From: Bradyrhizobiaceae bacterium
GTDB lineage: Bacteria; Pseudomonadota; Alphaproteobacteria; Rhizobiales; Xanthobacteraceae
DNA length: 64,000 bases
Direction of reading: 5' to 3'
NCBI GenBank assembly: GCA_020853885.1
Contig: JADYXZ010000019.1
Coordinates: forward strand, 310,001 to 374,000
Below the pieces are notes generated by a model that saw only the letters and a program-made list of their open reading frames with translations, was not told where the DNA came from and ran no database searches. A program made the translations under genes and the position numbers. Positions 17,346-25,211 of the stretch are shown here, piece by piece (positions within the stretch are counted from its first letter, which is position 1; each line of letters opens with the position of its first letter).

Positions 17346-18644
17346 ATGGCTGACGACTGGAACAAACGCGACGGCAACGGCGCGCCGCCGGCAGGCGACG
17401 GCCGCCGCATGGTGCATCCCCGCAGCCCGCGGCAGGCGATTGCGCCGGAGCGTATGCCGCCGCCGCCCTCGCGCCGCGCGCGCCACCCGCTGGTCATCAT
17501 CGGCAATGCGATTCTCACCGGCATCGTTCTGCTGATCATTGCCGCCGGCGCGGCACTCTACGTTGGCAAGGAAATGTTCGAGGCGCCTGGACCGCTCGAC
17601 CGCGAACGCACGGTGGTGATCCCGCGCGCATCCGGCATCCGCGACATCGCCGAATTGCTCCGCCGCGAGCGCATCATCGACCGGCCGTTCGTGTTTGTGC
17701 TCGGCGCCATGGCCTCGCAGGCGACGGGCAATCTCAAGGCCGGCGAATATCTCTTCGATGCGAACGTCAGCATGCGCGAGGTGCTCGATACGCTCGTCGA
17801 GGGGCGCTCGATCCAGCACCAGGTGACGATCCCCGAAGGGCTGACCAGCGAGCAGATCGTGCAGCGGCTCATGGAGAGCGACGTGCTCACCGGCGAGATC
17901 GGCGAGATCCCGCAGGAAGGCACGCTGCTGCCGGAAACCTACAAGGTCGTGCGCGGCACCACGCGGCAGCAGTTGATCGCGCGCATGACGGCGGCGCACC
18001 GCCGCCTCGTGCAGGAAACCTGGGAGCGGCGCGCTCCCGACCTGCCAGTCAAGACGGTGCAGGAGTTCATCACGCTCGCCTCCATCGTCGAGAAGGAAAC
18101 CGGCAAGGCCGACGAGCGCACGCGCGTCGCTTCCGTGTTCATCAACCGGTTGAACCGCCGGATGCGGCTGCAGTCGGATCCCACGATCATCTACGGGCTG
18201 GCGGGCGGCAAGGGCTCGCTGGGACGGCCGCTGACGCGCGACGATGTCGAGCGCCCGACCCCCTACAACACCTACGCGATCGACGGCCTGCCGCCGGGGC
18301 CGATCGCCAATCCGGGCCGCGCTTCGCTGGAAGCCGTCGCCAATCCGTCGCGCACGAAGGAACTCTACTTCGTGGCCGACGGTTCCGGCGGCCACGTGTT
18401 CGCCGCGACCTACGACGATCACCTGAAGAACGTCGCGCGCTGGCGCCAGTACCAGAAGGAGCAGGCGACGATCCCGCCGCCGTCGGAGACCGGCAACGGC
18501 AACACGCCGGCGCCGGCAGCGACGCCGCCCGCAGGGGCGCAAAAGGCGGCGACGGGCGGCAACGCGCCGCCCAAGCCGCCGCTGCCACCCGAGAAAGGCG
18601 CCAAGCGCACCGGCCAGACCGAGAAGAGCAGCCGCACGCAGTAG
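17346..18644 (+). CDS. mltG: Endolytic murein transglycosylase
   Basis: 432 residues from the ATG at 17346. Basic, proline-rich cytoplasmic start, one membrane segment (LVIIGNAILTGIVLLIIAAG, residues about 48-68), then the periplasmic YceG domain. Catalytic Glu is in LASIVEKETG; other family marks are GTLLPETYKV, RMRLQSDPTIIYGL, PYNTYAIDGLPPGPIANPG and YFVADGSGGHVFAATYDDH. It cleaves nascent glycan strands to set their length. The last 70 residues are a low-complexity Pro/Ala/Lys tail. Its position after fabF is common in alphaproteobacteria. Confidence 0.95.
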   Translation: MADDWNKRDGNGAPPAGDGRRMVHPRSPRQAIAPERMPPPPSRRARHPLVIIGNAILTGIVLLIIAAGAALYVGKEMFEAPGPLDRERTVVIPRASGIRDIAELLRRERIIDRPFVFVLGAMASQATGNLKAGEYLFDANVSMREVLDTLVEGRSIQHQVTIPEGLTSEQIVQRLMESDVLTGEIGEIPQEGTLLPETYKVVRGTTRQQLIARMTAAHRRLVQETWERRAPDLPVKTVQEFITLASIVEKETGKADERTRVASVFINRLNRRMRLQSDPTIIYGLAGGKGSLGRPLTRDDVERPTPYNTYAIDGLPPGPIANPGRASLEAVANPSRTKELYFVADGSGGHVFAATYDDHLKNVARWRQYQKEQATIPPPSETGNGNTPAPAATPPAGAQKAATGGNAPPKPPLPPEKGAKRTGQTEKSSRTQ

Positions 18645-18661
18645 TGCGTGTTTCCGCGAAT

Positions 18662-18763
18662 GCGCCTCATGGTGAGGAGCCCTCGCGCCTCATCCTTCGA
18701 GACGCCTTCGCTTCGCTCGGCTCCTCAGGATGAGGCGCGAGGGCGTCTCGAACCATGAGGCGC
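18662..18763. repeat. Nested palindromic repeat, CCTCATCC family, copy 3
   Basis: Outer arms GCGCCTCATGGT and ACCATGAGGCGC enclose a complete inner copy (CTCATCCTTCGAGACGCC to GGCTCCTCAGGATGAG). It reads like one element inserted in another. It lies between mltG and the convergent membrane-protein gene and may serve as a terminator for both. Confidence 0.7.
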
Positions 18764-19266
18764 TATCTCGCGCTCGTCCGCAGCGGAACGAGCAGCATCA
18801 GCAGAAAGCTCGCCGCGTAGATGACGGCGAAGGTGCTGTGCATCGGAATGTTGATCGACAGGAAATACTGCCTCGTCGCCTCGTCGGAGGCGCCCGACAA
18901 TACGCTGTCTTCCGCCGCGCCCAGACCCGATCCCAGGAAAAGAATGCTGACCCAGACCGTCGACAGCCCCGCCAGTACGGCAATGAGACGCTCTCGTTTA
19001 AGGAAGAAGGACAGCGCGACCCAGACAATGCCGATGATCAGGTGGAGCAGAAGAGGGATGTCATAGATCTGGTTCGCCCATGTCTGCCCGCGGAAGACGG
19101 TATAGGTCCGATGGAGCAGCTCGACGTTCCCCGACGCGATGAACCAGCTGAAGAAACGCCCGAACATGATGGAATGCGAGATCATGTAGCCGGCGAGGAT
19201 TCCGTTCAGCACCGTCGTGGCGATCCATAATCCCCAGTACACATAAGACATACGAGACCGTTCCAC
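18763..19266 (-). CDS. Hypothetical four-helix membrane protein
   Basis: 167 residues from GTG at 19266, chosen because a strong GGAGGG lies 7 bases upstream; ATG at 19251 lacks one. Four hydrophobic segments: VYWGLWIATTVLNGILAGYM, IPLLLHLIIGIVWVALSFFL, LIAVLAGLSTVWVSILFLGS and TFAVIYAASFLLMLLVPLRT. The arrangement is that of DUF1772-like four-helix proteins, but no decisive motif is visible. It faces mltG across a palindromic repeat and is divergent from yicC, so it stands outside both operons. Function unknown. Confidence 0.7.
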   Translation of the reverse strand: MERSRMSYVYWGLWIATTVLNGILAGYMISHSIMFGRFFSWFIASGNVELLHRTYTVFRGQTWANQIYDIPLLLHLIIGIVWVALSFFLKRERLIAVLAGLSTVWVSILFLGSGLGAAEDSVLSGASDEATRQYFLSINIPMHSTFAVIYAASFLLMLLVPLRTSAR

Positions 19267-19433
19267 GGGATGACCCTCCGGTTGCGCGGCAGGGAGAGGA
19301 ATAGACGACGCCGGTAGCGCAACGTTGACTCAGGTCAAGCGGAGCAGGGCGGCGCGGGCCGACATGGGCTTGAGAGGGCCGCTGTGCGCGGCTAGGTTCC
19401 GCGCCGTCTCTTCCCGAGCCGGATTCGTACCCG

Positions 19434-20321
19434 ATGTCCCTTGCCAGCATGACCGGCTTTGCCCGCGCGCACGGAGCGGCGGGCGCCTATGCCTGGGCGT
19501 GGGAGATCAAGTCCGTCAATTCCAAGGGCCTCGACCTGCGGCTGCGCCTGCCGCCGGGCTGGGACGCGGTGGAGCCGCCGGTGCGCGCCGCTGCCGCTCG
19601 CTCGCTCGCCCGCGGCGCCGTCTCGGCCACCCTCGAGGTGAAGCGCGAGGGCGCCACGGCTGCCGTCCGCGTGAATGAAGAGGTGCTGTCGGCGGTGCTG
19701 GAGACCATGCGCTCCGTCGCGCGGCGCGTCGACGCCGAGGCGCCGGGCCTCGACGGCATTCTCGGCCTCAAGGGCGTGATGGAGATCGTCGAGGCGGAGG
19801 AGAGCGAGGACGAGCGCCGCGCCGCGGAGAAAGCGGTGATCGAAGGCTTCGACCGCGCGCTCGCCGATCTCGTTGTTGCGCGCCGCCGCGAGGGCGAGGC
19901 GCTCGAACAGATTTTGACCGCCCGGATCGACGACATCGCCAAGCTCGCCGCCGCCGCCGAGGCCGCACCCGCACGCCAGCCTGAGGCGATCCGCGCCAAG
20001 CTCGCCGAGCAGGTGCAGGCGCTGCTGGAGACCGGAGTGAAGTTCGATTCCGACCGGCTTTATCAGGAGGCGGTGCTGCTCGCCGCGAAAGTCGACGTGC
20101 GCGAGGAGATCGACCGGCTGAACGCGCACGTCGCCGCCGCGCGCGAGCTTCTGAAGGCGGGCGGCGCGGTAGGCCGCAAGCTCGATTTCCTGGCGCAGGA
20201 ATTCAACCGCGAGGCCAATACCCTGTGCGCCAAGGCGAACGATGCTTCGCTCAGCAAGATCGGTCTGGAGCTGAAGGCGGTCGTCGACCAGTTCCGCGAG
20301 CAGGTGCAGAACCTCGAATGA
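19434..20321 (+). CDS. yicC: YicC/YloC family endoribonuclease
   Basis: 295 residues, normal length. N-terminal signature SLASMTGFARAHGAAG and IKSVNSKGLDLRLRLPPGWD; C-terminal DUF1732 signature VREEIDRLNAHVAAARELLK, GRKLDFLAQEFNREANTLCA and IGLELKAVVDQFREQVQNLE. YicC proteins are RNases reported to cleave structured or small RNAs. Its stop overlaps the gmk start by four bases (ATGA), a conserved yicC-gmk pairing that implies coupled translation. Confidence 0.93.
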   Translation: MSLASMTGFARAHGAAGAYAWAWEIKSVNSKGLDLRLRLPPGWDAVEPPVRAAAARSLARGAVSATLEVKREGATAAVRVNEEVLSAVLETMRSVARRVDAEAPGLDGILGLKGVMEIVEAEESEDERRAAEKAVIEGFDRALADLVVARRREGEALEQILTARIDDIAKLAAAAEAAPARQPEAIRAKLAEQVQALLETGVKFDSDRLYQEAVLLAAKVDVREEIDRLNAHVAAARELLKAGGAVGRKLDFLAQEFNREANTLCAKANDASLSKIGLELKAVVDQFREQVQNLE

Positions 20322-21121
20322 AACGGGCGAAGAAAAAGAAGCCGCTCCGGACGAAGCGCGCGGTGAAACGGAAACCCGCGCCGAAACCGAAGCGCAAGGC
20401 TCCGGCGAGACGCCGCCCCGGCCCGAAGAAGCGCCGCCGCGGGCTCATGTTCGTGCTGTCGTCGCCCTCCGGCGCCGGCAAGACCACGCTCACGCGCATG
20501 CTGCTCGACGACGAGAAGAACAACGTCGAGTTGTCGATCTCGGTTACGACCCGCCCGAAACGCGGCAGCGAGATCGAGGGCAAGCACTATTACTTCATCG
20601 ACCGACGCCGCTTCGACGAGATGGCGAAGCGCGGCGAGCTCTTGGAATGGGCGGAAGTCCACGGCAACGGCTACGGCACGCCGAAGGCGCCGGTGGAGAA
20701 GTTCCTCGCCCGCGGCAAGGACGTCCTCTTCGATATCGACTGGCAGGGCACGCTGCAGCTCTACACCGTCGCGCGGCCCGACGTGGTCAGCGTGTTCATC
20801 CTGCCGCCGTCCGCGCAGGCGCTGCGTGCGCGCCTTGCGCGCCGCGCCGAGGACAACCAGGAGGTCATCCAGCGGCGGCTGCGCAATGCCGTCGATGAGC
20901 TGGAGCACTGGCGCGAATACGACTACGTGATCATCAACGACGATCTCGATCGCGCCTTCCAGTCGCTCAAGGCCATTCTCGACGCCGAGCGCCGGCAGCG
21001 TTCCGGCAGGAAGGCGACCGGCGCAAAAGCCCGCACTGAGGCCGCGCTTGCGGAATCCATGCGCCGCGATCGCCAGCCGCATCTGGCCGAGCTTGTGAAG
21101 AAGCTGCAGGCGGAGTTGTAA
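20318..21121 (+). CDS. gmk: Guanylate kinase with basic N-terminal tail
   Basis: 267 residues. The kinase core starts near residue 43: P-loop SSPSGAGKTT, GMP-binding SVTTRPKRGSEIEGKHYYFI and LEWAEVHGNGYGTPK, then DIDWQGTLQL. It phosphorylates GMP to GDP. The usual enzyme is about 205-220 residues; here about 43 extra residues precede it, almost all Lys, Arg, Pro or Ala (MKRAKKKKPLRTKRAVKRKP and onward). The start at 20318 overlaps the yicC stop (ATGA), supporting the long form. The alternative ATG at 20447, right at the core, has no visible Shine-Dalgarno. A short basic C-terminal tail also exceeds the norm. Confidence 0.93.
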   Translation: MKRAKKKKPLRTKRAVKRKPAPKPKRKAPARRRPGPKKRRRGLMFVLSSPSGAGKTTLTRMLLDDEKNNVELSISVTTRPKRGSEIEGKHYYFIDRRRFDEMAKRGELLEWAEVHGNGYGTPKAPVEKFLARGKDVLFDIDWQGTLQLYTVARPDVVSVFILPPSAQALRARLARRAEDNQEVIQRRLRNAVDELEHWREYDYVIINDDLDRAFQSLKAILDAERRQRSGRKATGAKARTEAALAESMRRDRQPHLAELVKKLQAEL

Positions 21122-21138
21122 AGCTCGGTCGATATACT

Positions 21139-21224
21139 CCGCTCATTCCCGCGAAAGCGGGAATCCAGAGCAACTTGTTCATTTACTTGCCGCCCTGGGT
21201 CCCCGCTTTCGCGGGGACGAACGG
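21139..21224. repeat. Double-hairpin repeat, ATTCCCGCGAAAGCGGGAAT family, copy 1
   Basis: First hairpin ATTCCCGC GAAA GCGGGAAT (21145-21164), then about 35 bases, then TCCCCGC TTTC GCGGGGA (21200-21217). It lies between the convergent gmk and alcohol dehydrogenase genes. Other copies at 50241 and 61836. Confidence 0.8.
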
Positions 21225-21231
21225 AATTGCC

Positions 21232-22290
21232 CTACGGCACCAGCACCATGCGGCCGACCGCGCGGCCGGCGCGCAGGTCGTCGAGCGCCGCGTTCGCCTC
21301 CGCAAGCGGCCGCTCGGTGATCGGGATCGGCGGCACGCGCCCCGCGCGCACGAGCGCGAGCATTTCCTTCGCCTCGGCGAGCGAGCCCACATAGTTGCCG
21401 ACGATCGAGACGCCCTTCAGCGGGAAGATCGGGATCGGATATTTCAGCTCGCCGCCGATCAGGCCGGTGACCACCAGCCGCCCGCCGCGGCCGAGCGCGC
21501 CAAGCGCGAAGGCGACGGACGCCTCCGAGCCGACGAAATCCACCGCCGCCGCGACGCCTCCGTCGCTTGCGGACAGGACCGCCTTGCGCGCGCCCGGGTC
21601 GGCCGGATCGAACGCGGCCGCCGCGCCCATCTGGACGGCGAGCGCACGTTTCTTCCCGTCGATGTCGACGACCAGCGGCTTCTGCTTCGTGGTGGCGAGT
21701 AGAAACGACAGCCCCATCAGCCCGACGCCGCCGAGACCGATGAGCAGGACGGGCCCGTCGCCGGCCGCCGCGCCAAGCTTCGCGATCGACGAATAGGCGG
21801 TGACGCCGGAGCACATGTAGGTGCCGGCGAGCCCCGGAGAAATCGGCTCGTAGTCGAGCAGGTAGCGCGGATGCGGCACGAGCACGTGGGTCGCGTAGCC
21901 GCCGTCCTTCTGAATGCCGATCTGCCGCGGCCTCGCGCACAGATGCTCGTCGCCGCGCAGGCAGAGCGCGCAGCTTCCGCAGCCGATCCACGGATAGACG
22001 ACGACGCGCCGGCCGATCTCCGCGCCGGCGGCGTCCGGACCGGCGGCTTCGATCGTCCCCTCGATCTCATGCCCGAGCGTGAAGGGAAGCTGCTGGCTGC
22101 CCGCCATGTTCAGCTTGCGGCCGCTGCCGAGATCGAAATAGCCGTCGTGCAGATGCACGTCGGAATGGCAGACGCCGCAATGGCCGACGCGCACGACGAC
22201 TTCACTGCCCTGCGGCGCCGGAAGCTCGGCGGAGATTTCGCTGAGCGGAACCCCGTAATCGGCATAGGCTTGCCGCGTCACGCGCGTCAC
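21232..22290 (-). CDS. Zinc-dependent alcohol dehydrogenase
   Basis: 352 residues from GTG at 22290, chosen for GGAGG five bases upstream; a longer frame to 22344 would overlap rsmA. Catalytic zinc ligands: Cys in GHCGVCHSD and His-Glu in GHEIEG. Structural zinc ligands: the four Cys of CGSCALCLRGDEHLC. NAD(P)-binding GLGGVGLMGLSFLL. It belongs to the medium-chain dehydrogenase superfamily; the substrate (alcohol or aldehyde) is not determined. It follows rsmA by 22 bases on the same strand and may be co-transcribed, though functionally unrelated to that operon. Confidence 0.9.
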   Translation of the reverse strand: MTRVTRQAYADYGVPLSEISAELPAPQGSEVVVRVGHCGVCHSDVHLHDGYFDLGSGRKLNMAGSQQLPFTLGHEIEGTIEAAGPDAAGAEIGRRVVVYPWIGCGSCALCLRGDEHLCARPRQIGIQKDGGYATHVLVPHPRYLLDYEPISPGLAGTYMCSGVTAYSSIAKLGAAAGDGPVLLIGLGGVGLMGLSFLLATTKQKPLVVDIDGKKRALAVQMGAAAAFDPADPGARKAVLSASDGGVAAAVDFVGSEASVAFALGALGRGGRLVVTGLIGGELKYPIPIFPLKGVSIVGNYVGSLAEAKEMLALVRAGRVPPIPITERPLAEANAALDDLRAGRAVGRMVLVP

Positions 22291-22312
22291 GACGTCCTCC
22301 CAATTCCTGCCG

Positions 22313-23173
22313 TCAGACGCTAGCCGTTTTTTGCGGAACGCCAAGCAGGTTTGCGAGCGCGACGAAGCCCGCCACGGGGATTTCCTCCGCGCGCCGCGTC
22401 GGCTCGATGCCGGCGGCCTCCAGCATCGGTAGCGGATCGACGCCGAGCGAACGCAGGCTTTGCCGCAGCATCTTGCGGCGCTGGCCGAACGCGGCCTCCG
22501 TCACGCGCTCGAGCGCGCGGCGGTTGCAGGCGAGCGGCGCCGGCCGCGGCAGGAACTGCACGACCGACGACGTGACCTTCGGCGGCGGCACGAACGCGCT
22601 CGGGTTCACATCGAAGAGGATCTTCGCCTCCGTCCGCCACTGCACGAGCACCGAAAGCCGGCCGTAGGTCTTCGAGCCGGGCGCGGCGACGATGCGCTCG
22701 GCCACCTCGCGCTGGAACATGAGCACCAGCCGGTCGAACCAGGGCGGCCACGGCTCCTCGCTCAGCCAGTTCACCAGCAAGGGCGTCGCGATGTTGTAGG
22801 GGAGGTTGGCGACGACGCGCGCCGGGCCCCCGCCGAGGCGCGGGCGGACGTCGGCTTCGAGCGCGTCGCCCGCGACGATCTCAAGCCGCCCCGGATAGGC
22901 TTCGGCGATCTCCTGCAGCGCCGCGATGCAGCGTTCGTCCCGTTCGATGGCGATCACGCGCGCGGCGCCCGTCGCGAGCAGCGCCCGCGTAAGCCCGCCC
23001 GGACCCGGCCCGACCTCGACCACGGTGACGCCTTCGAGCGGCCCCGCGGCGCGTGCGATGCGCGCGGTGAGATTGAGATCGAGAAGAAAGTTCTGTCCAA
23101 GCGATTTTTTGGCGGCGAGTCCATGCCGCCGGATCACGTCGCGCAGCGGCGGCAGGTCGTCGATCGCGCTCAT
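22313..23173 (-). CDS. rsmA: 16S rRNA dimethyladenosine transferase
   Basis: 286 residues. SAM-binding [19 protein letters not shown], catalytic [11 protein letters not shown], and N-terminal [20 protein letters not shown], all diagnostic of KsgA/RsmA. It dimethylates two adjacent adenosines near the 3' end of 16S rRNA, a late 30S assembly check. Start at 23173 overlaps the pdxA stop by four bases (ATGA). The pdxA-rsmA pair after surA is conserved widely in proteobacteria. Confidence 0.97.
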   Translation of the reverse strand: MSAIDDLPPLRDVIRRHGLAAKKSLGQNFLLDLNLTARIARAAGPLEGVTVVEVGPGPGGLTRALLATGAARVIAIERDERCIAALQEIAEAYPGRLEIVAGDALEADVRPRLGGGPARVVANLPYNIATPLLVNWLSEEPWPPWFDRLVLMFQREVAERIVAAPGSKTYGRLSVLVQWRTEAKILFDVNPSAFVPPPKVTSSVVQFLPRPAPLACNRRALERVTEAAFGQRRKMLRQSLRSLGVDPLPMLEAAGIEPTRRAEEIPVAGFVALANLLGVPQKTASV

Positions 23174-24201
23174 GCGGCGGGGGCGGGCGCTTCCGCCCTG
23201 GCGAGCCGCTCGGCGAGCCTGAGCGCCGCCAGGAGGCTCGACGGGTCGGCCTTGCCGGTGCCGGCGAGATCGAACGCGGTGCCGTGGTCCGGCGAGGTGC
23301 GCACGAACGGCAGCCCGAGCGTCACGTTCACCGCGCGGTCGAACGCGAGCGTCTTTGCCGGGATCAGCACCTGATCGTGGTACATGCCGAGCACGACGTC
23401 GTAGCGCGCCCGCGCCGCGCGATGGAACAGCGTGTCGGCGGGATACGGCCCGCTCGCCTCGATGTCTTCCGCTTTCAGCTTCGCCACCGCCGGCCGCACG
23501 ATTGTCTCGTCTTCCCTGCCGATCGTGCCCTGCTCGCCCGCGTGCGGATTGAGCCCGCAGACGGCGAGGCGAGGGCGCGCGATGCCGAAACGGCGGGTGA
23601 ACTCCCGCGCCACGATCCGCCCGGTCTCAACGATGAGGTCGGTCGTGACGAGCCGCGGGACTTCGGCGAGCGGCACGTGGATCGTGACCGGCACCACCGC
23701 GAGTTCCTCGCTCCAGATCAGCATCACCGGCTTCGGCGGCTGGCCGCCCGGTGCCGCCGCGAGCGCGGCGAGAAACTCCGTATGGCCGGGAAAGGGGAAG
23801 CCCGCCTGCTGCATCACGGATTTCGCGATGGGATTGGTGACGACGGCTGCGGCTTTGCCGGCCTGCACCAGCGCGACGGCCTGCTCGATCGCGGCGCGCG
23901 CCGCGGGGCCGCTCGTCGCGTCCGGCTTGCCCGGCGCCGCCGTTGCCGGAAGCCCGATCGGCTGCACGGGGAGCGCGCCGGAAAACCGTGCAGCGGCGTC
24001 CGCCGCGCCGCATTCCGCGATCCTGATCGTCAGCCCGAGCGCCCGCGCCCGCGCTTCCAGCAAGGCCGGGTCGCCGAGCAACAGAAACGGCGGGACGCCG
24101 AGCGCCTCGCGTTTCGCCCACAGCGCCAGCGTGAGGTCGGGTCCGATCCCGGCGGGCTCGCCGAGCGTCAATGCGAGCGGGCGGGTCACGGAGCGGCTCA
24201 T
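23170..24201 (-). CDS. pdxA: 4-hydroxythreonine-4-phosphate dehydrogenase
   Basis: 343 residues from ATG at 24201 ([20 protein letters not shown]); the open frame continues upstream but overlaps surA. Metal-binding His residues are in [22 protein letters not shown] and [14 protein letters not shown]. It oxidises 4-phosphohydroxy-L-threonine in the DXP-dependent pyridoxal phosphate pathway. Its start overlaps the surA-like stop (ATGA). Confidence 0.97.
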   Translation of the reverse strand: MSRSVTRPLALTLGEPAGIGPDLTLALWAKREALGVPPFLLLGDPALLEARARALGLTIRIAECGAADAAARFSGALPVQPIGLPATAAPGKPDATSGPAARAAIEQAVALVQAGKAAAVVTNPIAKSVMQQAGFPFPGHTEFLAALAAAPGGQPPKPVMLIWSEELAVVPVTIHVPLAEVPRLVTTDLIVETGRIVAREFTRRFGIARPRLAVCGLNPHAGEQGTIGREDETIVRPAVAKLKAEDIEASGPYPADTLFHRAARARYDVVLGMYHDQVLIPAKTLAFDRAVNVTLGLPFVRTSPDHGTAFDLAGTGKADPSSLLAALRLAERLARAEAPAPAA

Positions 24202-25154
24202 CGGTACTCGATGATCGCCTGCCGCCGCAGCTTGTCGAGAAGTTCCTTTTCCTGCGCCTCGACGCGCGAGGTCAGCAGCTTCTCGCGGATCTCGCGTTGC
24301 GCGCTGAGATCGGCGACCGTCTCCTTGCGGCCGCAGACGGCAACCACCTCGATCCCCGCGGCCGTCGCCTCCGGCGGGGTCATGCGGCCGTCCGGCGTCT
24401 TTTCCAGCAGCTGCTGCAGGCGCGGCGGAAGGTCCGTGGAGATGCGGACCACGGGATCTTTCACGACGACCTCGGAGTACTCCCGCGCCAGCGCGAGGTC
24501 GCGTTCGCAATCGGAGAACTTTGCGCGCAGGGCCTCCGCCTCCTTCATGCGTGCGGCAGGTAGCGAGGCGGGCGAGCCGCGCGGCACGATGAATACAATC
24601 TGCCGCAGCGTGTATTGCCACGCCTTCGCCGTCGGCGTTTCGCCGCGGGCGACGAGGGCCGCGACCACGTCGGCATCCCGCACCTGGAAGGTGCCGGGCG
24701 ATTTCTGCTGCATCACGTCGCGCCAGGCAAGGTCGGCGCGGAGCTTGGTTTTGAACGACTGCGGATCGATGCCCGCCTCGCGCAGCGCGGCGGTGAGCTG
24801 GCTCACGTTGCGCCCGGACTGGCTGGCGACTGACGCATAGGCGCGCTCGACCATGGAATCGGTGATGTCGATGCCGAGGCGGCGGGCCTGGTTGAGCTTG
24901 ACCTTCTGGTCGATCAGTTCCTCGATCACCGCCTTGCGTTGCGGTTGGGTCCGCGAAAAGGCCGCTGTCAGGCGCGTGCGGTTTTCGACGTCGCGCGACG
25001 TGATAGGCTCGCCGTTGACGAGCGCAACAATCTGCTGCGCGGCGGCGGGCGAAGGGCCGAGGGCCGTCGCCAATACGGTGGCGACGAGGGCGGGCAGCGC
25101 CATCGAACGCAGACGTCTGCGCGCTGCGGCGAGGTTCCTGAAAGAAAGAATCAT
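24198..25154 (-). CDS. surA: SurA-like periplasmic chaperone/peptidyl-prolyl isomerase
   Basis: 318 residues. Signal peptide about residues 1-40 ending in SPAAAQQ. SurA N-terminal domain: IVALVNGEPITSRDVENRTR and VIEELIDQKVKLNQARRLGI, with the start of IDITDSMVERAYASVASQSG. Residues about 170-275 form one parvulin-like region. The protein is shorter than E. coli SurA (428), which has two parvulin domains; single-domain forms are usual in alphaproteobacteria. It escorts outer-membrane proteins such as porins and LptD. Position directly after lptD matches the classical lptD-surA-pdxA-rsmA order. Confidence 0.9.
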   Translation of the reverse strand: MILSFRNLAAARRRLRSMALPALVATVLATALGPSPAAAQQIVALVNGEPITSRDVENRTRLTAAFSRTQPQRKAVIEELIDQKVKLNQARRLGIDITDSMVERAYASVASQSGRNVSQLTAALREAGIDPQSFKTKLRADLAWRDVMQQKSPGTFQVRDADVVAALVARGETPTAKAWQYTLRQIVFIVPRGSPASLPAARMKEAEALRAKFSDCERDLALAREYSEVVVKDPVVRISTDLPPRLQQLLEKTPDGRMTPPEATAAGIEVVAVCGRKETVADLSAQREIREKLLTSRVEAQEKELLDKLRRQAIIEYR

Positions 25155-25211
25155 GATCGCCTCATGCTTGCCGGGCGATGGGGCAGTAGTGGGACAGGCA
25201 ATCGGCTCTCG

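Noticed and set aside
22291..22344. N-terminal extension of the alcohol dehydrogenase to 22344
   Set aside because: It would overlap rsmA and lacks homology to the family; GTG at 22290 has GGAGG at five bases.
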